Below, piece by piece: positions 1-6,003 of a stretch of 40,848 nt of DNA. The stretch is from NCBI GenBank assembly GCA_964196195.1, contig CAXMSE010000085.1, positions 1 through 40,848 on the forward strand, in the 5' to 3' direction. The first letter of the stretch is position 1. Each line of letters begins with the position of its first letter. A program made the translations under genes and the position numbers. A model generated the notes under the pieces. It was not told where the DNA came from, did not search any database, and worked only from the letters and a program-made list of their open reading frames with translations. Source of the stretch: OFTM10 sp964196195 (GTDB lineage: Bacteria > Actinomycetota > Acidimicrobiia > Acidimicrobiales > Aldehydirespiratoraceae).

Positions 1-1
1 C

Positions 2-676
2 TCTGACATCGACGGGGCCGCCGCGGCTCAGACCGCGAAAGAGCTTGGTACGCCAGACATGGTTTATCCCACGACGACGGATGTCACCAGCAAGGCGCAG
101 GTGGACGCGCTCGTCGCCGAAGCTGTCAGCGTGTTCGGGCGGCTGGACATCATGGTCAACAACGCCGGAATCGTGATCCTGCAGGACTTCCTCGACATCA
201 CTGAAGCCGACTATGACGCCGTGTTGAGCGTCAACCTGAGAGGGCCGTTCCTCGGGACCCAGGCAGCGGGCCGGCAGATGATCAAGCAAGGCGGGGGAGG
301 AGCCATCGTCAACATGTCCTCGGTCAACTCCCGCCTCGCCAATCCCAGGGCCAGCACCTACGCCATCTCAAAGGGCGGGTTGAATCAGGTCACGGCCACC
401 GCTGCCTTGGCCTTTGCGCCCCACGGCATCCGAGTGTGCGGGGTTGGCCCGGGCACGATCATGACCGATATGGTCGCCGGCACATTCATCACCAACGACG
501 ACGAACGGCGACAGATCATGTGTCGCACCCCAACCGGACGCTATGGCACGCCAGCCGAAGTCGCATCGGTCGTGTCGTTCCTTGCCAGCGATGACGCGTC
601 CTACATGACTGGTCAAACCGTTTACCCCGACGGTGGTCGCCTCATTCTCAACTACACCGTGCCGGTCGAAGACTAG
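2..676 (+). CDS. SDR-family oxidoreductase, 5' end missing
   Basis: Classical short-chain dehydrogenase/reductase, expected to oxidise or reduce an alcohol/carbonyl group with NAD(P)(H) in the cytoplasm. The frame is open from base 2, so the true start and the glycine-rich nucleotide-binding loop lie outside the window. About 224 codons are visible. The NNAG motif is at 158-169, the catalytic Ser is in the VNMSSVNS segment near 317-322, and the YxxxK pair (YAISK) has Tyr at 359-361 and Lys at 371-373. The GPG-T-MTDM loop that follows is typical of classical SDRs. The stop is 9 bases before the TPP-enzyme gene, so the two are probably cotranscribed and may act in one catabolic route. The substrate cannot be read from the sequence. 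Confidence 0.9.
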   Translation, partial: SDIDGAAAAQTAKELGTPDMVYPTTTDVTSKAQVDALVAEAVSVFGRLDIMVNNAGIVILQDFLDITEADYDAVLSVNLRGPFLGTQAAGRQMIKQGGGGAIVNMSSVNSRLANPRASTYAISKGGLNQVTATAALAFAPHGIRVCGVGPGTIMTDMVAGTFITNDDERRQIMCRTPTGRYGTPAEVASVVSFLASDDASYMTGQTVYPDGGRLILNYTVPVED

Positions 677-685
677 GTACGGGCG

Positions 686-2320
686 GTGGCTGATCAGCTT
701 CATGAACGACTCGCAGCCGCGCTTCGGCAAGCCCGATGCACCGCGCTGTTCGGTCTTCCTGGTGGGGGTCCGAACCTCGACGTCGTCGGCGCTGCGCTGG
801 AGGAAGGAATCGACTTCGTGCTCGCCCACGGCGAGACCGAGGCTGCGATCATGGCGAGCACCTACGGACTGTTGACCGGTACTCCAGGCGCAGTGATCGC
901 GACCCGGGGCCCCGGTGCGACCTCGCTCGCGAACGGTGTCGCACAGGCAACACTGGACCGTTTCCCGCTGGTCGCGATCGCGGACACGGTTCCCGGCGAT
1001 CAATCTTCGAGGGTTGCTCACCAGCGGGTCGATCAACGATCGTTCTTTGCGCCGATCTCGAAGTCGAGCGCAACGATCGGGCAGCACACCAGCGTGCAGC
1101 ATCTGACGGAGTTGATCAACGAGTCGACCGTCTGGCCGTATGGCGCTGTTCACCTCGATTACGACCCCTCCGACACCACACCGCCGCCGGACGGCTCCGA
1201 AGAGCGCTTGGTTCGTGAACCAAGTGCCGCTGACATCGCTGCGGCTGCCGAGCTGCTCGCTGGGGCGGTCACCCCCGTTGTCGTGCTCGGTGGTGAAGCC
1301 GCTCCGCACGCTGCGGCGCTACGGCCGCTCCTCGAGCAAGCCGGCGCCCCGGTCCTCACCACCTATCACGCCGTCGGTGCGGTGCCGACCGAGGGCCTGC
1401 TCCACGCCGGTCTGTTCACGAACGGCAAGCTCGAGTCCGGCGTCCTCGGTGATGCCGACGTGATCGTCACCATCGGGCTGGATCTCGTCGAACCGATCCC
1501 GCAACCATGGAGCTACGACGCCCCGGTGATTCGCGTTTCCGCGGTTGACCAGGTCGACGATTACCTCCCGGCAGCGGTCGATCTCGTCGGCGCGATCGAG
1601 TCGACCTGCGGGCAGCTGTTTGCGGGCGTCGTCACAGGCGCTGGTCGTGCCGAGTCCACGTACGCAGCTGAAGAGCGCGAAGCGGGGCGTCGACAGATCC
1701 GCGAATGCGAACTCGCCCCGTTCGGACCGACGACGCTGGTTGATGCGGTGGCGAAATCCCGTCCTCAAGACGTCATCGCCACGGTCGACGCAGGGGCACA
1801 CTTTCTTGCCGTGATGCCGCTCTGGAGCGTCGACCGACCGTACGGGCTGCTGATCTCAAATGGGCTGGCCACCATGGGATTCGCGGTTCCCGCCGCGATC
1901 GGGGCCGCGATGGCTACTCCCGGATGCCCGGTGATCGCGTTCACCGGCGACGGCGGCATGTCGATGGTGCTCGCGGAACTCGAGACGATCGCACGGCTAC
2001 AGTTGCCGATCACGGTTGTCGTGTTCAACGATGCAACGCTCAGCCTGATCAAGATCAAACAGACAGCTCAGCACGGCGGCGACCGGTCGGTCGGCTATGC
2101 GCCGGTTGACTTCGCCCAGATTGCCGAAGCAAGCGGTCTCCGGGGCGTCGTGGTGACATCCGTAGACGAACTCGACGCCGAACTGGCCCAGGCCGAATGG
2201 GACCAACCGCGTGTGATCGACGCACGCATCGACCCGGCCGCCTATCCAGCCATCATCGAGGCGACCCGTGGCACGACCACGCCGGACGCACCCGCGCCCG
2301 AGGCGAGTCCCAATGGGTGA
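686..2320 (+). CDS. Thiamine-diphosphate-dependent enzyme, acetolactate-synthase-like
   Basis: A 544-residue member of the acetolactate synthase/benzoylformate decarboxylase superfamily, which makes or breaks C-C bonds next to a carbonyl using thiamine diphosphate. The GTG start at 686 lies 9 bases after the SDR stop. The cofactor-activating Glu is residue 50 in the motif HGETEAA. The N-terminal Pyr domain covers about 1-170, the middle domain about 185-320, and the C-terminal PP domain about 350-525. The diphosphate/Mg motif starts GDG at 421-423 and ends in Asn-Asp at 448-449. No regulatory subunit gene (ilvN) follows, which argues against a biosynthetic acetolactate synthase. A decarboxylase or carboligase paired with the upstream SDR is more likely. 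An in-frame-start ATG at 2313 overlaps its stop, suggesting a lost downstream partner. Confidence 0.85.
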   Translation: MADQLHERLAAALRQARCTALFGLPGGGPNLDVVGAALEEGIDFVLAHGETEAAIMASTYGLLTGTPGAVIATRGPGATSLANGVAQATLDRFPLVAIADTVPGDQSSRVAHQRVDQRSFFAPISKSSATIGQHTSVQHLTELINESTVWPYGAVHLDYDPSDTTPPPDGSEERLVREPSAADIAAAAELLAGAVTPVVVLGGEAAPHAAALRPLLEQAGAPVLTTYHAVGAVPTEGLLHAGLFTNGKLESGVLGDADVIVTIGLDLVEPIPQPWSYDAPVIRVSAVDQVDDYLPAAVDLVGAIESTCGQLFAGVVTGAGRAESTYAAEEREAGRRQIRECELAPFGPTTLVDAVAKSRPQDVIATVDAGAHFLAVMPLWSVDRPYGLLISNGLATMGFAVPAAIGAAMATPGCPVIAFTGDGGMSMVLAELETIARLQLPITVVVFNDATLSLIKIKQTAQHGGDRSVGYAPVDFAQIAEASGLRGVVVTSVDELDAELAQAEWDQPRVIDARIDPAAYPAIIEATRGTTTPDAPAPEASPNG

Positions 2321-2330
2321 GGAGCTGGCT

Positions 2331-2495
2331 TGGCACTGTTGCATTGGCGCTGCGAGCGTGATCTTGCGACGCCACGTTGGCAACAGTCGCGCTGACTAAC
2401 GTGAGTCGCCACACCGTTTCATGAGGTGTCAAACGGCGATCCGTGTCCCTCGGAGACAGCGGTCAGTGACGCGTCGGCTCAATGCAACAGTGCCA
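2331..2495. mobile_element. 165-bp segment bounded by perfect 16-bp inverted repeats (MITE-like or IS remnant)
   Basis: This segment fills much of the 352-base gap between the TPP gene (stop 2320) and the MBL gene (2673). The left end TGGCACTGTTGCATTG is at 2331-2346 and its exact reverse complement is at 2480-2495. No transposase frame fits inside. The ends resemble, from memory, the GGCACTGTTGCAAA termini of IS6-family elements, but this was not checked against a database. I see no matching 8-bp direct repeat at the outer edges. It adjoins two interrupted starts: a + strand ATG at 2313 whose frame runs into the left repeat, and the - strand ACT-domain remnant whose frame runs into the right repeat. 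Confidence 0.5.
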
Positions 2496-2594
2496 GGCCA
2501 CCGCAGTGTCGAGATGGGCGACGACGAAGCGTCCCGGTCGGCGCGTGACGGTGAGTCCGGCCAGCATCTTGTCGAGGTTGGTCTCTCCTGTCAT
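2463..2594 (-). pseudogene. N-terminal remnant of an ACT-domain protein gene (DUF2241/ACT_7-like)
   Basis: From ATG 2594 the - strand frame reads MTGETNLDKMLAGLTV and then RRPGRFVVAHLD. This resembles the opening of small ACT-domain proteins with an ETDL...LL...L pattern followed by a YVF-like strand. The resemblance ends at about 2498, where the frame enters the right inverted repeat of the 2331-2495 segment and stops at 2463. Only 43 codons remain, against roughly 130 expected for the family. A promoter-like TATGGT (- strand, 2601-2606) sits exactly six bases before the ATG, as at several intact genes here. The family assignment is from memory of the motif; an orphan short ORF is the alternative. 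Confidence 0.45.
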
Positions 2595-2600
2595 GACGCG

Positions 2601-2606
2601 ACCATA
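2601..2606 (-). promoter_or_regulatory. -10-like hexamer, leaderless start of the ACT remnant
   Basis: On the - strand TATGGT is followed by six bases and then ATG 2594. A transcript starting at the usual distance would begin on or next to the A of the start codon. Confidence 0.4.
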
Positions 2607-2660
2607 GCGAGCAGACCCAGCCGGCCACCCGACGCCGGGGACTGGCCGCACTGCACCCGG

Positions 2661-2666
2661 TAGTGT
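2661..2666 (+). promoter_or_regulatory. -10-like hexamer of the MBL gene, leaderless
   Basis: TAGTGT followed by six bases (2667-2672) and ATG 2673. No Shine-Dalgarno sequence lies between, which is consistent with a leaderless mRNA. No clear -35 was found. Confidence 0.4.
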
Positions 2667-2672
2667 CGGGCC

Positions 2673-3578
2673 ATGGCTGTCTCCTGGGGCCAGGACGCCC
2701 GTGCACTAACCCATGCCGTCACCTCTCTGACCGGTACCGGATTCGGTGCCTACCCCGCCGGCAACTCCCTACTGATACGAGGATCGGCGCAGACGGTGAT
2801 CGTCGACCCGTCGGTGACGGTGGCCGAGAAGGGGGGTGTGCCGTTCGACGTCGACACGGTCATCAACAGTCATGGACATGAGGACCATATGGCCGGCAAC
2901 GGAGCGTTTCCCGAGGCTCAGGTCTTTGTGCACCAGCTCGACCTCGACATGGCCCACCGACTCGAGGCCCTGCTCCACGCATTCGGATACAACAGCGTCG
3001 AGCACCCCGAGATGGCCACCTACTTCGCCGAGAAGTTCCACTACACCTCCCGACCCGATGCTGTCGGGTTCGACGACGGCCATGTCTGGGACCTCGGTGG
3101 AGTGACAGTGGAGGCGGTTCATCTACCGGGCCACACCGCCGGCCACTGTGGCCTGCGGATCTCAGGGGGTGTGTTCTTCCTGGGCGATATCGATCTCACC
3201 GGCTTTGGGCCCTACTACGGCGACGTGTGGAGCGATCTCGAGCAGTTTGAGCAGAGCCTTGCGGTGGTGCGCGAGGAAGACGCCCGCTTCTATGCGACCT
3301 TCCACCACAAGGGAGTCATCGAGAGCCGGGGGACGTTCCTGGAGATGATCGATGATTTCGCCGCGGTGATACCCAGGCGCCATCGGACGATGCTCGATTT
3401 CCTGGCCGAACCGCGGACGATCGAGGAGATGGTCGAGCACCGTTTCATCTACCGCCCGAAGGACGATGTGGTGTTCATCGACAATGTGGAGCGCAGATCC
3501 GCCGTCCTCCACGTCGAGCGGATGCGCACGCGGGGTGAGATCGAAGACATCGACGAGGAGCGGTTCCGCGCCATCTAG
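2673..3578 (+). CDS. Metallo-beta-lactamase-fold hydrolase
   Basis: A 301-residue MBL-fold protein. These enzymes use one or two metal ions to hydrolyse esters, thioesters or similar bonds. The signature SHGHEDH gives metal ligands His67, His69, Asp71 and His72. Further ligands are His154 in LPGHTAGH and Asp172 in LGDID, and a distal His lies in the ATFHHKG segment. The C-terminal part (about 225-300) is helical, as in glyoxalase-II-like and RNase-Z-like members with a C-terminal substrate domain. No signal peptide is evident, so it is cytoplasmic. The start is supported by the six-base-spaced TAGTGT. The substrate is not predictable; neighbours do not form an obvious pathway with it. Confidence 0.85.
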   Translation: MAVSWGQDARALTHAVTSLTGTGFGAYPAGNSLLIRGSAQTVIVDPSVTVAEKGGVPFDVDTVINSHGHEDHMAGNGAFPEAQVFVHQLDLDMAHRLEALLHAFGYNSVEHPEMATYFAEKFHYTSRPDAVGFDDGHVWDLGGVTVEAVHLPGHTAGHCGLRISGGVFFLGDIDLTGFGPYYGDVWSDLEQFEQSLAVVREEDARFYATFHHKGVIESRGTFLEMIDDFAAVIPRRHRTMLDFLAEPRTIEEMVEHRFIYRPKDDVVFIDNVERRSAVLHVERMRTRGEIEDIDEERFRAI

Positions 3579-3594
3579 GAAAGACCACCACAAG

Positions 3595-3624
3595 TTGCCA
3601 ACACGAACAAATGTTCGTTAAGGT
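3595..3624 (+). promoter_or_regulatory. LexA (SOS) box promoter of the 65-codon gene
   Basis: The -35-like TTGCCA is at 3595-3600 and the -10-like TAAGGT at 3619-3624, separated by 18 bases. The spacer holds CGAACAAATGTTCG (3604-3617), a perfect CGAAC-N4-GTTCG palindrome matching the actinobacterial/Gram-positive LexA box. The start codon GTG 3631 follows the -10 by six bases, so the mRNA would be leaderless. LexA bound in the spacer would block RNA polymerase. The layout matches the DUF222 gene promoter at 38023-38051. Confidence 0.8.
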
Positions 3625-3630
3625 CGAGAT

Positions 3631-3828
3631 GTGCAGCGATTCGACACAGATCACGAAATCGAACGCCTTCGCCGCTCCCTCGCGATGCTTCCGGCCGGTT
3701 CTGATGCGCTCAAGCGCGAGGAGGCCATGGCGCTTCTCGGCCGCCTCCGTGATGTGATGGCCCGTCTCCGCCGTGTCGAGGAAGGTCTCCGCTCCCTGCT
3801 CGGCGATGTTGAGCCCGAGCGGCACTGA
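3631..3828 (+). CDS. 65-residue helical protein of unknown function, likely SOS-induced
   Basis: Not recognised. The GTG-initiated frame encodes a 65-residue, Arg/Glu/Leu-rich, almost wholly helical protein. Residues about 30-60 show heptad-like spacing of Leu, Val and Met (LLGRLRDVMARL, then LRRVEEGLRSLL), suggesting a short coiled coil or helical hairpin. There is no membrane segment, no Cys and no signal peptide, so it does not resemble the small membrane division inhibitors induced by SOS in other bacteria. The main support that it is real is the perfect LexA-box promoter placed exactly for leaderless initiation at 3631. Its stop lies 5 bases from the convergent hydrolase stop. A role in the DNA-damage response, for instance binding a repair or division protein, is inference. 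Confidence 0.7.
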   Translation: MQRFDTDHEIERLRRSLAMLPAGSDALKREEAMALLGRLRDVMARLRRVEEGLRSLLGDVEPERH

Positions 3829-3833
3829 ACGCG

Positions 3834-4538
3834 CTATGTGCCGGTGGCAGGCGCGGTGTGTTCGCCAAAACGGGCCAGCACCCACTCGTGGGTGAGCGCT
3901 GCGATCTCATCGGCCGCTTCGGTCATCAGATGGTCGGTGTCGGGGAAGGTCCTCACTTCGCCATGGCCGGCGAGGGCCTGCACCATCGATGAGTTTTCGG
4001 GCCCGAGAATAGAGTCTCGTTCGCCGTGGAGCAGCAGGAGGGGTACAGATCCCATCTGGGCTGCCGCCTCGCACCCGGCCGACTGGGTGGCAAAGGTGAT
4101 CACGCCCGCGACGGCGGCGGTGAACGTAGAGGCGGCCTGTACGGCCACCGCTCCACCGAACGAATGCCCGAGGATCACGAAGCGTTCGGCTCCGTTGCGC
4201 ATCGCCAGATCGGCCGCGGCGCACACATCGAGGGTGCACCTGGCCAGATCGCCCGGGCGGCGGTAGCTCACCGCCATGGCGGCTCGGCCCTCAGCGGCCA
4301 ACTGTCGACCCAACTCGACGTACAGGGATCGGCCCGGGCCGAGCAGTCCACCCATCGCCCCGCCACACATGAGGGCCACATCGCTTGCCCCGGGCAGCCC
4401 GAACCACCACACCTGGAGAAGTCCTTCCATGGTGTAGATCTCGATGAGGCGGCTCGATTCGTCGAGGTCGGCATCAGACCTCGCGAGCGCTTCGAGCATG
4501 TCGAGCGGTGCCCGCGGAGTTGAGGCTTCGTCGGTCAT
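3834..4538 (-). CDS. Alpha/beta hydrolase
   Basis: A 234-residue alpha/beta-hydrolase-fold protein. The nucleophile elbow GHSFGG gives Ser126, the acid is Asp175 in LHGERDS, and the His is His203 in DTDHLM, completing a Ser-Asp-His triad. This suggests an esterase, thioesterase or dienelactone-hydrolase-like activity in the cytoplasm. ATG 4538 was chosen because the longer frame (to 4625) runs antisense through the tRNA-Cys gene, and the conserved fold starts after residue 30 anyway. The gene is convergent with the 65-codon gene and its 5' end faces the tRNA-Cys. The substrate is unknown. Confidence 0.8.
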   Translation of the reverse strand: MTDEASTPRAPLDMLEALARSDADLDESSRLIEIYTMEGLLQVWWFGLPGASDVALMCGGAMGGLLGPGRSLYVELGRQLAAEGRAAMAVSYRRPGDLARCTLDVCAAADLAMRNGAERFVILGHSFGGAVAVQAASTFTAAVAGVITFATQSAGCEAAAQMGSVPLLLLHGERDSILGPENSSMVQALAGHGEVRTFPDTDHLMTEAADEIAALTHEWVLARFGEHTAPATGT

Positions 4539-4587
4539 CCACCCATGGTCGCACGCTGGGCTGGTGGCGCTACGATTCCAGACGCTG

Positions 4588-4662
4588 GCGCCGGTGCCCG
4601 AGCGGCCCAAGGGAACGGCCTGCAAAGCCGTAAAGCCGCGGGTTCAAATCCCGCCCGGCGCT
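4588..4662 (+). tRNA. tRNA-Cys (anticodon GCA)
   Basis: Acceptor GCGCCGG (4588-4594) pairs with CCGGCGC (4655-4661). The D stem is CCC/GGG, the anticodon stem ACGGC/GCCGT carries loop CTGCAAA (anticodon GCA), and the T stem GCGGG/CCCGC carries loop TTCAAAT. The unpaired base 73 is T (4662), the identity discriminator of tRNA-Cys. CCA is not encoded. A TACGAT hexamer at 4571-4576 could be its -10. Confidence 0.95.
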
Positions 4663-4671
4663 CGTCAGCTC

Positions 4672-4697
4672 GGGGTCGCCGGTTCGCCGGCGGCCCC
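4672..4697 (+). terminator. UUCG-capped hairpin after tRNA-Cys
   Basis: GGGGTCGCCGG (4672-4682) pairs with CCGGCGGCCCC (4687-4697), with one T-G pair, around a TTCG tetraloop. There is no T run after it, so it may be a processing or stabilising hairpin or a weak terminator. Confidence 0.45.
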
Positions 4698-4748
4698 ACG
4701 CATTCCTGAGTGATTCGTCTCCGGTCGCTGGTACAGTTTCTCACCCCA

Positions 4749-4822
4749 GGGCCGTTAGCTCAGTTGGTTAGAGCGCCTGCTCGACACGCAGGAGGTCACA
4801 AGTTCGACTCTTGTACGGCCCA
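4749..4822 (+). tRNA. tRNA-Val (anticodon GAC)
   Basis: Acceptor GGGCCGT (4749-4755) pairs with ACGGCCC (4815-4821), discriminator A 4822. Anticodon stem CCTGC/GCAGG carries loop TCGACAC, giving anticodon GAC. The T stem ACAAG/CTTGT carries loop TTCGACT. CCA is not encoded. A TACAGT at 4732-4737 is a plausible -10. Confidence 0.95.
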
Positions 4823-4830
4823 CGTCGAAG

Positions 4831-4868
4831 CGACCGACAGCACCATTCGTGCAGTCGGTCGTTGTCGT
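4831..4868 (+). terminator. Hairpin terminator after tRNA-Val(GAC)
   Basis: CGACCGAC (4831-4838) pairs with GTCGGTCG (4854-4861). Inside it GCAC pairs with GTGC after an A-A mismatch. It is followed by the T-rich TTGTCGTT. It would end the tRNA transcript before the chorismate mutase gene. Confidence 0.55.
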
Positions 4869-4914
4869 TCGGGGCGCTACCGTGCCTTGCTGAAACCGAC
4901 GTTGGAGGTGCGTG

Positions 4915-5202
4915 ATGTCTGACGACCGGCTCGAGGGTTATCGGGCGAGCATCGACAACATCGACGCGGCCCTGATCCTCCTGCTCGCCGAGCGCTTCAA
5001 GATCACCAAGGCGGTGGGGGTTTACAAGGCCGAGGCGGGAATGCCGCCGGCCGACCCCGATCGCGAGAGTCGCCAGATCGACCGCCTGCGTCGGTTGGCC
5101 GCCTCTGCCAACCTGGATCCCGCCTTCAGCGAGAGCTTCCTGCGTTTCGTGATCGCCGAGGTGATCCGTCACCACGAACGGGCCTCGGGCGCCCAAGACT
5201 GA
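4915..5202 (+). CDS. Chorismate mutase, AroQ type
   Basis: A 95-residue all-helical chorismate mutase that converts chorismate to prephenate, the branch point to Phe and Tyr. The length fits a stand-alone AroQ domain. Residues lining the active site in the E. coli domain have counterparts: Arg10 in helix 1, Arg27, Lys38 in GVYKAE, and Arg50-Glu51 in DPDRES. A GGAGG (4904-4908) precedes ATG 4915; an adjacent GTG at 4912 is the alternative start. No signal peptide is present, so it is the cytoplasmic biosynthetic form. It stands 32 bases before the HutC-type regulator and may be cotranscribed with it, though a functional link is not obvious. Confidence 0.88.
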   Translation: MSDDRLEGYRASIDNIDAALILLLAERFKITKAVGVYKAEAGMPPADPDRESRQIDRLRRLAASANLDPAFSESFLRFVIAEVIRHHERASGAQD

Positions 5203-5234
5203 CGCCGATAGGATCGCCGGGTGGGGAGACACCG

Positions 5235-5993
5235 GTGAAAGCGCCGCTCGATCGCACTGGCTCGCAGCCCTTGTGGGCACAGCTCGAAGCCGACCTTCGT
5301 CGTCGAATCGAGCTGGGCGACTTCGATCGACGCTTCCCCACCGATCTGGAGCTCACCGAGGCGTACGGGGTGAGCCGGCACACGGTGCGTGAGGCGGTGG
5401 GCCACCTCCAGCGCGACGGGCTTCTGAAAAGGCAGCGGGGTCGTGGGTCGGTGATCGAGAGAGGTGAGTTCGATCAGCGGCTCGGCACGCTCTACAGCCT
5501 GTTCGCTGAGATCGAGGCTCAGGGGGTGGAGCAGCGCAGCGAGGTGCTCTCGATGAGCGAGGCATTCGACGATGAGGTGGCGGCCCAACTCGGTCTGGCC
5601 GCGGGGTCGGCCTTGTTCAAGCTCGAACGGCTCCGCTTCGCCGGGAACGAACCGCTCGCGGTTGATAGGGCCTGGCTGCCGGCCGAGCTGGCGGCACCGC
5701 TCGCCGATGCCGATTTCACCCACACCGCCCTCTACGACGAGCTGGCGGCTCGTTGCGGGTGTCGTCCCAACCGAGGCTGGGAACGCATCACGCCGGTGGT
5801 CCCCACCGACGACGAGAGCGCCCTTCTCGGGTTGGACGATGGCACAGCAGCGTTCAGGGTGGAACGCCTCGGTCAGTACGACGGTGTGGCCATCGAGTGG
5901 CGGGTCACGATGATCCGCGGTGATCGTTATCGGTTCTTCGCCGACTGGTCGGCGGCAACTCCGGCGGCGCTGCGGCTGGGGCCGACCCACTGA
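5235..5993 (+). CDS. GntR-family transcriptional regulator, HutC/UTRA subfamily
   Basis: A 252-residue regulator. The winged helix-turn-helix covers about residues 12-76, with the recognition-helix segment YGVSRHTVREAVGHL. The UTRA ligand-binding domain covers about 95-240 and usually binds a small carboxylate, sugar or amino acid derivative. GTG 5235 follows a GGGGAGA ribosome site. The gene ends 10 bases before aceK and is probably in one transcript with it, so autoregulation together with control of aceK is the simple reading. It could therefore sense a central-metabolism intermediate; this is inference. A second gene of the same subfamily (17562) is divergent from aconitase. Confidence 0.88.
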   Translation: MKAPLDRTGSQPLWAQLEADLRRRIELGDFDRRFPTDLELTEAYGVSRHTVREAVGHLQRDGLLKRQRGRGSVIERGEFDQRLGTLYSLFAEIEAQGVEQRSEVLSMSEAFDDEVAAQLGLAAGSALFKLERLRFAGNEPLAVDRAWLPAELAAPLADADFTHTALYDELAARCGCRPNRGWERITPVVPTDDESALLGLDDGTAAFRVERLGQYDGVAIEWRVTMIRGDRYRFFADWSAATPAALRLGPTH

Positions 5994-6003
5994 GCACATC
6001 GCC

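Noticed and set aside
2421..2663. 80-codon + strand frame in the 2.3-2.7 kb gap
   Set aside because: It runs antisense through the ACT remnant and across the inverted repeat, has no recognisable motif and no start signal.
4539..4625. Extended start of the alpha/beta hydrogenase-fold hydrolase gene at 4625
   Set aside because: The extension would be read antisense through tRNA-Cys; the conserved fold starts after ATG 4538.
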